64,000 bases of DNA from contig JAJDBP010000002.1 in assembly GCA_029261295.1 (NCBI GenBank), positions 434,001 to 498,000 of the forward strand, read 5' to 3'. The notes beneath the pieces are model-generated. The model did not search any database. It was not told where the DNA came from and saw nothing but the letters and a program-made list of their open reading frames with translations. Shown one piece after another: positions 55,139 to 63,458 of this stretch (position 1 is its first letter; every line of letters starts with the position of its first letter). The translations under genes were made by a program, and so were the position numbers. This DNA is from Nitrospirales bacterium. GTDB lineage: Bacteria > Nitrospirota > Nitrospiria > Nitrospirales > UBA8639.

Positions 55139-57084
55139 TCTTCCCTCTTTCGTGGCCTGAGAATGTTCAAGATGACGCCTAGTCCCATAATAATGCCCCC
55201 GCCCCATACCCAGAGGATTAGGGGGTTGAGCACGCCTCGCGCAACCGCGACGCCTTCGGGTGAGACTTCAGGCATAGTCAAAAAGATATGTCCCATATTG
55301 ATGGAATAAATTGCTGATTCCGTCGTTGGGGTTTGGGTGGCATTGTAAATGCGTTTCTGTGGGCGAAGTTCGGTGAGAAGGGTCTCATCCTCATATACTT
55401 GAAATACGCCTTCTTCTGCTTTCCAGTTTCCACCTTCAACATCATGAATATTCGTGAGCTTCATGCGATAGTCGCCAATAGACATTTCGTCGCCGACTTT
55501 CATGGAGACCACTTTTTCCGTTTGATAGATCGTTGAGGCAATAATACCTATGACTAACACGAGCACTCCAATATGAGTCAGCATGGCTGCATAGCGTCGT
55601 TGATTGGCGGTAAAGGCAGCCAGACATCCCTTGAAGATATTACTGCTGTTTCGCTGAGCATAGAGTTGCGAAACTTTGCTGAAGTCCATCACAATCGCCA
55701 TGCCCGAAAAAGCCACCACGTAGCTTCCCGCTAATGCATAGAGGTTTCGAATGCCGGTGATGGCCAATAAGGCGACCATAATGGCCCCAGCGAGTAAAGG
55801 AATAGAAAAGCTTTTCCTCAGATTCTCGACAGAGGCTTTTCTCCATGGAATATACGGGCCAATTCCCATAAGAAATAGTAAGCCGAGCGCAATAGGCATA
55901 AAAACCGCATTATAATATGGAGGCCCAACGGTAACCTTACCCCCACCGAAGGTTTCAAGAATGAGGGGATAGAGCGTGCCTAAAAAGACGGTCGCTGCAG
56001 CAACTAAGAAAAATAAATTATTAAAGAGAAAAATTGATTCACGCGAGATGAGCGAATCCAGCTCGACCTGCGATTTTAATTTAGCTGATCGGAGAATGAG
56101 CGCACCGAAGGCGATGCCGATGATCGTACCGACGAAAATTAAGATATACAGACCACGTTCAGGGTCAGTGGCAAAGGAATGCACCGAGGTGAGCACTCCG
56201 CTGCGTACCAAAAAGGTTCCAATAAGTGAAAGCGAAAATGTGACAATAATCAGGAAGAGATTCCAGACTTTGAACATTTTCCGCTTCTCTTGCACCAACA
56301 CAGAATGCAAGTAGGCGGTACCCACCAGCCAGGGCATGAACGACGCATTTTCCACAGGGTCCCAACCCCAATAGCCGCCCCAACCTAATTCGTAATAGGC
56401 CCAGTAGCCTCCCAACAGAATACCGGTGGTCAGGCACATCCACGCAAACGTGGTCCAGCGTTGAGTGACTTTGATCCATTCTTCTCCCAAGCGGCCTGAG
56501 AATAAGGCGGCCATGGCAAAGGAGAAGGGAATAGAAAAGCCCACATAACCCATGTACAACATGGGCGGATGCATGACCATGGCGGGGTCTTGTAATAGCG
56601 GATTGAGATCTTTGCCTTCGAGCGGGATAGGAAGCAGTCGTTCAAATGGGCTAGAAAGAAAAACAATCAGACAGAGAAATCCAAAAATGATGGCACATTC
56701 CACGCCGATGAGATAAGGCATTATTGTGGGTTGTGTGCGCCAATGGAGCCACACGGCCAGGGTACTAAAGACCGAAAGAATGAAGACCCAAAGTAGGAGG
56801 GAGCCTTCATGGCCGCCCCAGACGGCGGACACCGTATAGAAGAATGGCAGGTTCGAGTTGGAATTGTTGGCGACGTAGAGGACCGAAAAGTCTCGGACAA
56901 TAAAGGAATAGACCAGAGCCAGCATGCCGATGCCCAGTAAAACAAAAATCAATGTGACCGCCATGCGCCCTGATCGAGCCCAGTCAGGGTTACGCGTCTT
57001 GAGGGCTAAGGCCGCACTGGCCATGCCGAAGACAGACAACACCAAGGCGATAATAGTCGAAAAATGGCCGATTTCTATAATCAT
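55135..57084 (-). CDS. ccmF: Heme lyase subunit CcmF
   Basis: 649 residues with about 15 membrane helices. The WWD domain is WGGYWGWDPVENASFMPWL, the heme-handling motif; HPPMLYMGYVGFS and HSFATDPERG are other family marks. A periplasmic domain precedes the last helix. It joins heme from CcmE to the apocytochrome. The last helix is followed by a short basic end. Confidence 0.96.
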   Translation of the reverse strand: MIIEIGHFSTIIALVLSVFGMASAALALKTRNPDWARSGRMAVTLIFVLLGIGMLALVYSFIVRDFSVLYVANNSNSNLPFFYTVSAVWGGHEGSLLLWVFILSVFSTLAVWLHWRTQPTIMPYLIGVECAIIFGFLCLIVFLSSPFERLLPIPLEGKDLNPLLQDPAMVMHPPMLYMGYVGFSIPFSFAMAALFSGRLGEEWIKVTQRWTTFAWMCLTTGILLGGYWAYYELGWGGYWGWDPVENASFMPWLVGTAYLHSVLVQEKRKMFKVWNLFLIIVTFSLSLIGTFLVRSGVLTSVHSFATDPERGLYILIFVGTIIGIAFGALILRSAKLKSQVELDSLISRESIFLFNNLFFLVAAATVFLGTLYPLILETFGGGKVTVGPPYYNAVFMPIALGLLFLMGIGPYIPWRKASVENLRKSFSIPLLAGAIMVALLAITGIRNLYALAGSYVVAFSGMAIVMDFSKVSQLYAQRNSSNIFKGCLAAFTANQRRYAAMLTHIGVLVLVIGIIASTIYQTEKVVSMKVGDEMSIGDYRMKLTNIHDVEGGNWKAEEGVFQVYEDETLLTELRPQKRIYNATQTPTTESAIYSINMGHIFLTMPEVSPEGVAVARGVLNPLILWVWGGGIIMGLGVILNILRPRKREE

Positions 57085-57104
57085 GTGGAAATGAGAACGG
57101 ACCC

Positions 57105-57569
57105 TTATGGGTCGAGGGTTTTCATGAAATCTTTTTTGGGAAGTTCTACGCCCGCGCGTTTGAGCTCCATGGGCATGTAGTCTTCGGAGTGTTTCGCCAT
57201 GATCATGGTCGAACGAAAGGTTTGTCCATCATTCCATTGGCCTTCAACCACCGCTCCTTGGCCCTCCTTGAAGAGATCGGGTGGAATACCTTGAAAGGCG
57301 ACGGGAATGGTAGCGGCACCGTCTGTCAGTTCAAAGGTCAGACCCACTGGCTCTGGCTGGGTTTTTAGGCTGCCTTTCACCACCATGCCGCCCACTCGCA
57401 CTTTTTTGGTATAGGTTTCGGGCGTAAACGCCTTCACTTCTGAAGGGGTGACGAAATACACAATATTCTCCCCGAAATTGCCCAAGGCCAAGTACCCTAA
57501 GGATCCGGCAATGAGGAGAATGCTCACAATAATCGCGACTTTTTTATTTGTTGTGGCCAAGGGGATCAA
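57105..57569 (-). CDS. ccmE: Heme chaperone CcmE
   Basis: 154 residues. One membrane anchor, then the OB fold (VRVGGMVVKGSL, LTFELTDGAATIPVAFQGIPPDLFKEGQGAVVEG) and AKHSEDYMP, where the His binds heme covalently and the Tyr ligates it. The start is uncertain: TTG 57569 or TTG 57560, both within the end of the previous gene (26- or 17-base overlap). Confidence 0.94.
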   Translation of the reverse strand: MIPLATTNKKVAIIVSILLIAGSLGYLALGNFGENIVYFVTPSEVKAFTPETYTKKVRVGGMVVKGSLKTQPEPVGLTFELTDGAATIPVAFQGIPPDLFKEGQGAVVEGQWNDGQTFRSTMIMAKHSEDYMPMELKRAGVELPKKDFMKTLDP

Positions 57570-58056
57570 TCTCCGGTTCGTAGAGTTTTTCGTCTTTTAT
57601 TTCCTTGAATAAAACCATGACTCTTTGGCTCATGGCAAATAGCACCCAACAGATGGAAATGACCGTCAGCAAATAGGCTGCGGCCACGAACCCAAAATTA
57701 TTGATCAAGGCCGTATCTTTGGCTTTGAACGTCTTGGTGGCTGGGTCAAGGTGACCAATCAAGACCATCGTTTTCAATTCACGAATATTTTCCAATGGCG
57801 GACCGGCATATTCCACTGGAAGCGTGGTGGGCCCGTCAATCAATTCAAATGTGGCTTGGCCTTGGTCAACTGCCCCCGACAATGTTCCACTTTTGACCAT
57901 TCCTTGAATTCTAACAGGTTTGGAGGTGGCTGGGCTGTTTAAAACCGTGGCCAGGGAAATTGTGGATAAATCACGCTGATACTGTTGGAAGGTCATTAGA
58001 GCCAAAAGGATTAATCCTCCGACCATGATGGCCCATCGTACATAAAATCCGGTCAT
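57544..58056 (-). CDS. CcmE-like OB-fold protein without the heme-binding His
   Basis: 170 residues, start overlapping the ccmC stop (ATGA). One N-terminal helix, then a CcmE-like OB fold: VRIQGMVKSGTL, ATFELIDGPTTLPVEYAGPPLENIRE. The C-terminal loop does not have the His/Tyr motif of CcmE. Instead a second helix (FVAAAYLLTVISICWVLF) and a short tail follow, in the place where CcmD (a single-helix partner of CcmC) is normally encoded. It may be a CcmD substitute fused to a non-heme OB domain. Confidence 0.7.
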   Translation of the reverse strand: MTGFYVRWAIMVGGLILLALMTFQQYQRDLSTISLATVLNSPATSKPVRIQGMVKSGTLSGAVDQGQATFELIDGPTTLPVEYAGPPLENIRELKTMVLIGHLDPATKTFKAKDTALINNFGFVAAAYLLTVISICWVLFAMSQRVMVLFKEIKDEKLYEPEIDPLGHNK

Positions 58057-58778
58057 GGGGATGTCTGAGAAAAATGCGTCTGACTAAACAGACGACCCTT
58101 TTTAGCATGAAGGAGGTCGGTCAAATACAATATTTGTGTGCGAACCATTACCATATAGGCAAAGAGGAGCCAAGCCCCAATGCTCATGAGGGTTAAGGGA
58201 ATCAGAATGTCATCTGAAATCGCTACGCCGCGGGTCGAAAAAGACATGGGTTGATGTAATGTGCGCCACCATTCCACGGAAAATTTGATAATCGGTAGGT
58301 CAATTCCCCCCACAATGGCTAAGATAGCGGCATAACGACCTCCACGTTCGGGATCATCCACCAGTTTTCTGAGCATCAGATACCCACCTAAGATCAAAAG
58401 CAGCACACTAAAAGACACCAATCGAGGATCCCAAGTCCACCAAGTGTTCCAAGTCGGCTTGGCCCAAATGGAGCCAGTGATCAGCGCGAGGGCGGTAAAC
58501 AGTGCACAAATGCCTGCAGACGCCTGACAGGCATTGTCCACAAGGGGATCCCGTTTCCATAAATACCAAATACTGCCAAAAAATAAAACGGAATAGGCCA
58601 AGGTGCTGGTATGCGCCAGTGGAACATGGACATACATGATCCGGACCAGTTCTCCTTGATAGTAATCGGGCGGAGAGGCAAATAGGCCAATATAGAGCCC
58701 TAAGAAAATACAGACGGCGGCAGCTCCGCCAAACCATCCCTTATACCGCTGAATCCACCGAATAAACCGATTAAGCAT
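58053..58778 (-). CDS. ccmC: Heme exporter protein CcmC
   Basis: 241 residues, six membrane helices. The WWD-type motif WNTWWTWDPRLVSF lies between helices 3 and 4, with the usual His residues (MYVHVPLAH, EWWRTLHQP). It loads heme onto CcmE. The gene starts right after a leader copy found also at 63370-63394, and the natural partner ccmB lies 4.7 kb away. Confidence 0.95.
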   Translation of the reverse strand: MLNRFIRWIQRYKGWFGGAAAVCIFLGLYIGLFASPPDYYQGELVRIMYVHVPLAHTSTLAYSVLFFGSIWYLWKRDPLVDNACQASAGICALFTALALITGSIWAKPTWNTWWTWDPRLVSFSVLLLILGGYLMLRKLVDDPERGGRYAAILAIVGGIDLPIIKFSVEWWRTLHQPMSFSTRGVAISDDILIPLTLMSIGAWLLFAYMVMVRTQILYLTDLLHAKKGRLFSQTHFSQTSP

Positions 58779-58779
58779 A

Positions 58780-58803
58780 TTCCCTATTGTAAACGGACAA
58801 CTC
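58780..58803. repeat. Direct repeat, copy A (ccmC leader)
   Basis: TTCCCTATTGTAAACGGACAACTC, adjoining the ccmC start. Copy B at 63370 shares TTCCC, the exact 13-mer ATTGTAAACGGAC and CTC. Same orientation, 4.6 kb apart. Confidence 0.65.
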
Positions 58804-59135
58804 GACGGAGGAAAGAGCCAGATTGTTCAATACTTGGGTAAAGTCTGTCTTGTATTTAAGGAAAACAATGAGCAAATGTATTTTCTATAGGTGATTCATC
58901 CTGGTTGTCTCGTAGTGCAGAATCCTTTCCTATTACCTGATCTCAACCTATCTATAGCTTCTTTAAAAGAGAGGGCAGAACTTTTTTGAAAATCCTACAC
59001 CGATAGTTCTTTGGATTTCAAAGACCTAGGAATGTTTCCGTTCACTTTCTGCAGTTGCTGGTGGAAGTGCCCAATGGTACTCTTCAAGCAGGCCAGATAT
59101 TAGACGATTGTCTTTTGAAATAAGGAGCATGACAT
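58804..59135. other. Gap upstream of the cassette's plus-strand gene
   Basis: No supported gene. AGGAG at 59123 serves the next gene. The sequence is the start of the cassette and shows no repeat or structure I recognise. Confidence 0.4.
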
Positions 59136-59564
59136 ATGGGAGAAGTTGATGCAGGGCCGGCAGCACCAGCCAAGCCAATGCCAGATTTGACCGCCCTTGA
59201 GGTTGATCCTTCCAAAGGGGAACGGTTCTTTAAGGCCGTCTTAGTGCATTCCAAGCAAGGGACGACCTATCGGATGGTGGCGAAGTCTCTAACTGATGGT
59301 CGGCTTGATCTCGTGCATTTTGTGTGTGATTTAAGTGCTGATGGCACCATGAATGGGAAACGGCGAATTCGGCGAATTGAATCCCAGCGCCCTGAGCGAT
59401 GGGATAAAGAAGTCGAGACCATTCAAAAGGAAATCACCGATAAAGGTGAAGAAGTGCAAAAGGTATGGGCTCATGACTTAACTGGTATTCAGGATGTTGG
59501 AGAACAAGTGGCCAGCCTGGATGCCTGGATGCTTCAAACAGCTAAAGAGATTGTGCCGGCTTAA
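59136..59564 (+). CDS. Unrecognised protein, opposite strand in the cassette
   Basis: 142 residues, AGGAG eight bases before the ATG. A Pro/Ala-rich N-terminus is followed by a compact alpha/beta core (RFFKAVLVHSKQGTTYRMVA, RLDLVHFVCDL) and an acidic helical end. No membrane segment or signal. No family recognised. It is the only plus-strand gene between ccmC and ccmB. Confidence 0.7.
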   Translation: MGEVDAGPAAPAKPMPDLTALEVDPSKGERFFKAVLVHSKQGTTYRMVAKSLTDGRLDLVHFVCDLSADGTMNGKRRIRRIESQRPERWDKEVETIQKEITDKGEEVQKVWAHDLTGIQDVGEQVASLDAWMLQTAKEIVPA

Positions 59565-59621
59565 GGCTTTTGTTGGTTTGAGGTAGGTCGTGCGGGTTTC
59601 CTGTGCTTCTACCTCCCCTGG

Positions 59622-59642
59622 CCCCTCCTTACAAAGGAGGGG
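59622..59642. terminator. Hairpin between convergent genes
   Basis: CCCCTCC and GGAGGGG pair around a seven-base loop. It lies between the unrecognised plus-strand gene and the ATP-grasp gene and may end both transcripts. No long T-run follows. Confidence 0.45.
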
Positions 59643-59655
59643 AACATCAGGATAA

Positions 59656-60927
59656 TTAGACGCGGAAGATTTCTGGGTGCACAGATTTTGTGGGCTGCGG
59701 TTTCATGACCACCTTTAGCTGACTGTGCGATTCTCGCAAGGCTTCTTCTACCTCTGTTGGCTGCGCCCCCCTGGCTACAATGAAACCTAGATAACGTTTA
59801 CCTTCCGGCAAGGGAATAAGCTGGTCACCTGGTTCAGCCGTCATAACCAATTCCTCTACGCCAGAAACCTGTTGTGCCGCCTCTTGCCCCTCCACTCTTT
59901 CTAAAATCCCTTCTTGGGGTATTGGGATCATCATGACGCCCCCTGCTCCTGTCGTTAACTCTAAAGATGGTAGGTCCTTCCCCAGAGCGTGCAGCAGGAT
60001 GAGTTCTTCTAACGACTTGCCTGTTCCAAACTCCAACATTCGAGAACATTTCCCGCCAATACTTCGTGCTGCCACTTCTATGACCCAAATCTCTTGATCG
60101 TTAATTCGTAGTTCTCCATGAACCGGTCCTTCTCGGAGCCCAATAGCTCGTGCTGCTTTCGCGAGCGATTCGGTGATTCGTGCTTGTGATTCAGGAGAAA
60201 GGCGTGAAGGGGTCACGTAAATCGTTTCTTCGAAATAGGGCCCATCGAGTGGGTCCGGTTTATCAAAGAGGGCCAGGGGATGAAATGTGTCCTTCGTGAG
60301 CAAGCCCTCCAATGCGACTTCGATCCCAGGAATAAAGTCCTCGATAAGAATTTGACGACCGGCCACCTCTTGGTCCGGCCTCTCAAGTGTTTTTAACAGA
60401 TGGCGTATTCGATTAAAGGCGTGTTGGAAGCTCACTGAATCATCAGCACGAATGATACCGCAGCTTCCTGAAAGGGTAAGGGGTTTGAGTACGCAGGGAA
60501 ATGCCACCTGTTGGACAATATCCTCTGCGTTCTTGTGGGAGTCCACCACGATAAAGTTTGGACAGGGGAGCCCTGCTTTCTGCAACAGACTCCGCATCGT
60601 GTGTTTGTTGCTTGCGGCACATACTGAATCAATAGAATTTGACGAGAGTCCTAAAGCCTCCGAAAGGGTTGAGGCTAAGACGGCTGTTCCATCGTTCACT
60701 CCGAGGACCACATCAATGGGGGAGGTTTTGGCAAATTCCATCACGGTGGGAACGGCGGTGCTGGAATTGTACAGGTCAACCGTCAGAAAATTATCTGGAG
60801 ATTGGTTTAGGAAATCTGGTGGGGCATCTCCCGCCACGGTCAGGGAGACACCGACCTTTTTAGCCGCTTCCACAAAAGCTTCACCTCTGTAGCTCATGGA
60901 GGGAAGAAGAAGGAGCAAATGTGCCAT
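59656..60927 (-). CDS. ATP-grasp ligase
   Basis: About 423 residues from ATG 60927. N-terminal PreATP-like Rossmann domain, then the ATP-grasp core: KHTMRSLLQKAGLPCPNF, CVLKPLTLSGSCGII (glycine-rich loop), ILIEDFIPGIEVALEGL, GPVHGELRIN and IEVAARSIGGKCS. The C-terminal 100 residues form a cap. It should activate a carboxylate with ATP and join it to an amine or other nucleophile. It starts 71 bases after the radical SAM gene. No good ribosome-binding site is present, so its start may be coupled. Confidence 0.85.
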   Translation of the reverse strand: MAHLLLLLPSMSYRGEAFVEAAKKVGVSLTVAGDAPPDFLNQSPDNFLTVDLYNSSTAVPTVMEFAKTSPIDVVLGVNDGTAVLASTLSEALGLSSNSIDSVCAASNKHTMRSLLQKAGLPCPNFIVVDSHKNAEDIVQQVAFPCVLKPLTLSGSCGIIRADDSVSFQHAFNRIRHLLKTLERPDQEVAGRQILIEDFIPGIEVALEGLLTKDTFHPLALFDKPDPLDGPYFEETIYVTPSRLSPESQARITESLAKAARAIGLREGPVHGELRINDQEIWVIEVAARSIGGKCSRMLEFGTGKSLEELILLHALGKDLPSLELTTGAGGVMMIPIPQEGILERVEGQEAAQQVSGVEELVMTAEPGDQLIPLPEGKRYLGFIVARGAQPTEVEEALRESHSQLKVVMKPQPTKSVHPEIFRV

Positions 60928-60998
60928 GGCTAATGGGTGAGGATAACCGTATAGGGTGAAGAACAACAGGTGGTTCGTTCTTCTTTACCCATGTGGCG

Positions 60999-62573
60999 TC
61001 AGCTTTTAGACGAGCATTCGACGGAATGAAATTGTTCCGTTGTGGGTTCTGCACAACAAAACCAGGGTTCGGTCATTCGTGGCGGTCGAATACGATCTGG
61101 ATTCAGGGAAGCCGTTTTGTTTAATGCCGCAAAATCGAGGTCTGCGGCGTCATAGACCAATTCCCATAACCGATAAAAGGTGTGCTCAGGATCTTCATTG
61201 GTACTGTTCTCCACGACCTTGGAGACGGCTTGTTGCAACGCGTCCATTCGTGGATCAGGGTGAGCCCATGTATGTTGAAACTTCTGTTGATTAAGCGGAC
61301 CGAGAAACTGGGCCATTGGTGTTGGGTGAGTCTCTGGTGGGGTTAACAATGCCGAGCCGGGAGGGATCAATAAGCGTACGCTATATTGTACGGGATCAAT
61401 GCAATCGATCAATCCATGTTGTTCAACCAAGCCAAACATTTCGGCATAGTCTTCTAGGGTTGTCCATGGAGTGAAGGCCACGAGTGAAGGGCGAAGCGTA
61501 ATGCCCTCAGACCGCAGAATGTCGTGCGCCTGGAAGATGTCTTGGCGTGTATGGCCTTTGTCCAAATGTAGGAGGACATTCTCGCTAAATGATTCCACAG
61601 CAGAAATGACGAACAGACATCCTAGTCGACTGAACTCTTTGAACGTCGATTGGTGTTTCAGGATGTGTTCAATTTTGGTGGTAAAATCAAAGGTAATATG
61701 GGGGAACTCTTCATGCAATGCTCGAACAATATTCAGGGAATGACCAGGACCATTTAAAAAGTCGGGATCCCCTAAAGTTATGTGGACGGCGCCGGCCTTT
61801 ACCTGTTGTCGAATATCTGCCAACACCACGGGAGCAGGGAACAAGAAAAATCGGCCCTGATACACCGGGACAATGGGGCAATGTAAGCAGGTATGCAGAC
61901 AGCCACGACTGGCTTCCACGTATCCCACGACATGTTTCTTCCCCTGGTTTTCTAAGCCTGCGTATTCGGAGAGAATGGGAAGGGCTTTGCGTGAGGGTGT
62001 AGGAAATGTTCCCGCATCAGGCGTGTCCTTGGTTGAGCCACTTGATTGTCCGGTAATTCGTTTCAGATAGGGCGGAGCAATAGAATTAGCGAAACTTATA
62101 CCCTCAACCTGAATCGGAAAATCTAAGCCAGGTTTATTTGGTGAAGAGTGAGATCTTGCTAAGTGATCAAGAAGATTTACCAACGGTATTTCATATTCTC
62201 CGCCGATTACCGAGTCGGCTTGGTGCTTGAGCAAATATTCCGCGTTCAGCGAGGCATAGAGCCCAAAAAAACAGATGTGTGCGTTTGAATTGAGCTGACG
62301 AACCCGTTCGGCTACCTGGCACCCCAAAGAAAGTGCGGTATGCATGGGTACGGAAATACCAACTACGTGGGCTTGTGCCACACGTTGTTCATCAAACTTT
62401 TCCACAGATAAGTCTAGAGTGTAGGGGGCATAGCCCTTCTGCTCAAGAAACCCCACAGGCTGGGCCAGGCCAATTGGTTGATGGCCCAACTCATAACAAG
62501 AAATAAGGAGGATGGCTCCTGCCTGTTGTAGAGGCCTGTCGGCTATTATGGTTGGTGAGGACGTTTTGCTCAT
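60999..62573 (-). CDS. Radical SAM protein with CCAEP tail and B12-binding-like domain
   Basis: 524 residues. N-terminal B12-binding-like Rossmann region (about 20-150), a linker, then CLHTCLHC (CxxxCxxC) for the 4Fe-4S cluster at about 230 and the radical SAM barrel. The chain closes with the tail TEPWFCCAEPTTEQ. I recall a family named for this tail, CUAEP/CCAEP, in which the first Cys-Cys pair may be Cys-selenocysteine; here both are Cys. Cofactor chemistry is likely radical, substrate unknown. Partner of the ATP-grasp and DUF169 genes. Confidence 0.82.
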   Translation of the reverse strand: MSKTSSPTIIADRPLQQAGAILLISCYELGHQPIGLAQPVGFLEQKGYAPYTLDLSVEKFDEQRVAQAHVVGISVPMHTALSLGCQVAERVRQLNSNAHICFFGLYASLNAEYLLKHQADSVIGGEYEIPLVNLLDHLARSHSSPNKPGLDFPIQVEGISFANSIAPPYLKRITGQSSGSTKDTPDAGTFPTPSRKALPILSEYAGLENQGKKHVVGYVEASRGCLHTCLHCPIVPVYQGRFFLFPAPVVLADIRQQVKAGAVHITLGDPDFLNGPGHSLNIVRALHEEFPHITFDFTTKIEHILKHQSTFKEFSRLGCLFVISAVESFSENVLLHLDKGHTRQDIFQAHDILRSEGITLRPSLVAFTPWTTLEDYAEMFGLVEQHGLIDCIDPVQYSVRLLIPPGSALLTPPETHPTPMAQFLGPLNQQKFQHTWAHPDPRMDALQQAVSKVVENSTNEDPEHTFYRLWELVYDAADLDFAALNKTASLNPDRIRPPRMTEPWFCCAEPTTEQFHSVECSSKS

Positions 62574-62607
62574 CTTGTTTTGTTATTTCTCGAGAACAAT
62601 ATGGTGT

Positions 62608-63336
62608 TTAATCTTTTGTGAATCGACGCCCATCAGTGTTGGCGTAACTTGCAACGCGGGCATTGGCTTCACGTCGAGCTTCCAGCTTTTCGACCACTTC
62701 AGTAAATCGCTTTCCTGGGATTGCACATGTCATCTCATCGGGCGACATACCGGTGCGAATCCGGCTCAGTGTGCATCCAGTACTCATGGCGATCTGGTTC
62801 TGTTCTTTCGCCAATGGAATGATATGACACTGGGGTTTTCCGACAATAGGCATGTCGCTAAAAGCATCATGTAGCACCATTCCTTGATACGCGCTTAGCC
62901 GGAGAAGAATCACATCGGGTTCGATGCTGGTCTGGGCAATCGGGCCATAGGTGATAAACTTGTACCGAGTTTTGATGACTGGCAGTTGCATCGCCTCTTG
63001 GGGAGTGACCCACTCACTCTCTAAAAGGCCACGAACATCCTCATTTTGCATAACCTCATCTAATGTCTTTAGCCCGTGAGTGACGCTTCCGACGCTGCAA
63101 TTAAAATGATCATCTGCGTTGGTCGTGAATGTGCGCTCTTCAGATTGAATCCAAAAGACACAGCCTGCCGTGACTTTTCCGGTGCGGCCATCTGCACTCG
63201 GGTCAGGAATCTTTCCCTCATGTAACGGGACCCCTTCAGGGGCATCCTGAGAAAAGGTTATGGCAATAGGTGCGTGTGAAAGCCCCAATGCTTTTTTTAA
63301 TCGCGTACCAGCTTCTTTCCAATCAACAGATACCAT
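62608..63336 (-). CDS. DUF169 family protein
   Basis: 242 residues with the DUF169 pattern: APIAITFSQDAPEGV near the start, AGCVFWI, HFNCSVGSVTHG, STGCTLSRIRTGM and MTCAIPG. The four conserved Cys suggest an iron-sulfur or other metal site. Such proteins often sit beside radical SAM or corrinoid enzymes. Strong GGAGG seven bases before the ATG, so it is the first gene of the cassette as transcribed (DUF169, radical SAM, ATP-grasp). Confidence 0.85.
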   Translation of the reverse strand: MVSVDWKEAGTRLKKALGLSHAPIAITFSQDAPEGVPLHEGKIPDPSADGRTGKVTAGCVFWIQSEERTFTTNADDHFNCSVGSVTHGLKTLDEVMQNEDVRGLLESEWVTPQEAMQLPVIKTRYKFITYGPIAQTSIEPDVILLRLSAYQGMVLHDAFSDMPIVGKPQCHIIPLAKEQNQIAMSTGCTLSRIRTGMSPDEMTCAIPGKRFTEVVEKLEARREANARVASYANTDGRRFTKD

Positions 63337-63369
63337 CTTTATGCCTCCAATTTTTCAAAAGAATCATGT

Positions 63370-63394
63370 TTCCCATTGTAAACGGACTATCTCA
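63370..63394. repeat. Direct repeat, copy B
   Basis: TTCCCATTGTAAACGGACTATCTC, the copy of the ccmC leader at 58780. It lies between the DUF169 gene and the end of ccmB. On the minus strand the match runs to the base before an ATG in both copies, then stops. Confidence 0.65.
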
Positions 63395-63458
63395 CGTGCG
63401 AAAGGTCGAGTGAGGCCCATTGTCTGAATAACGGCTTTGGGTAGCTGGAAAATGAATT

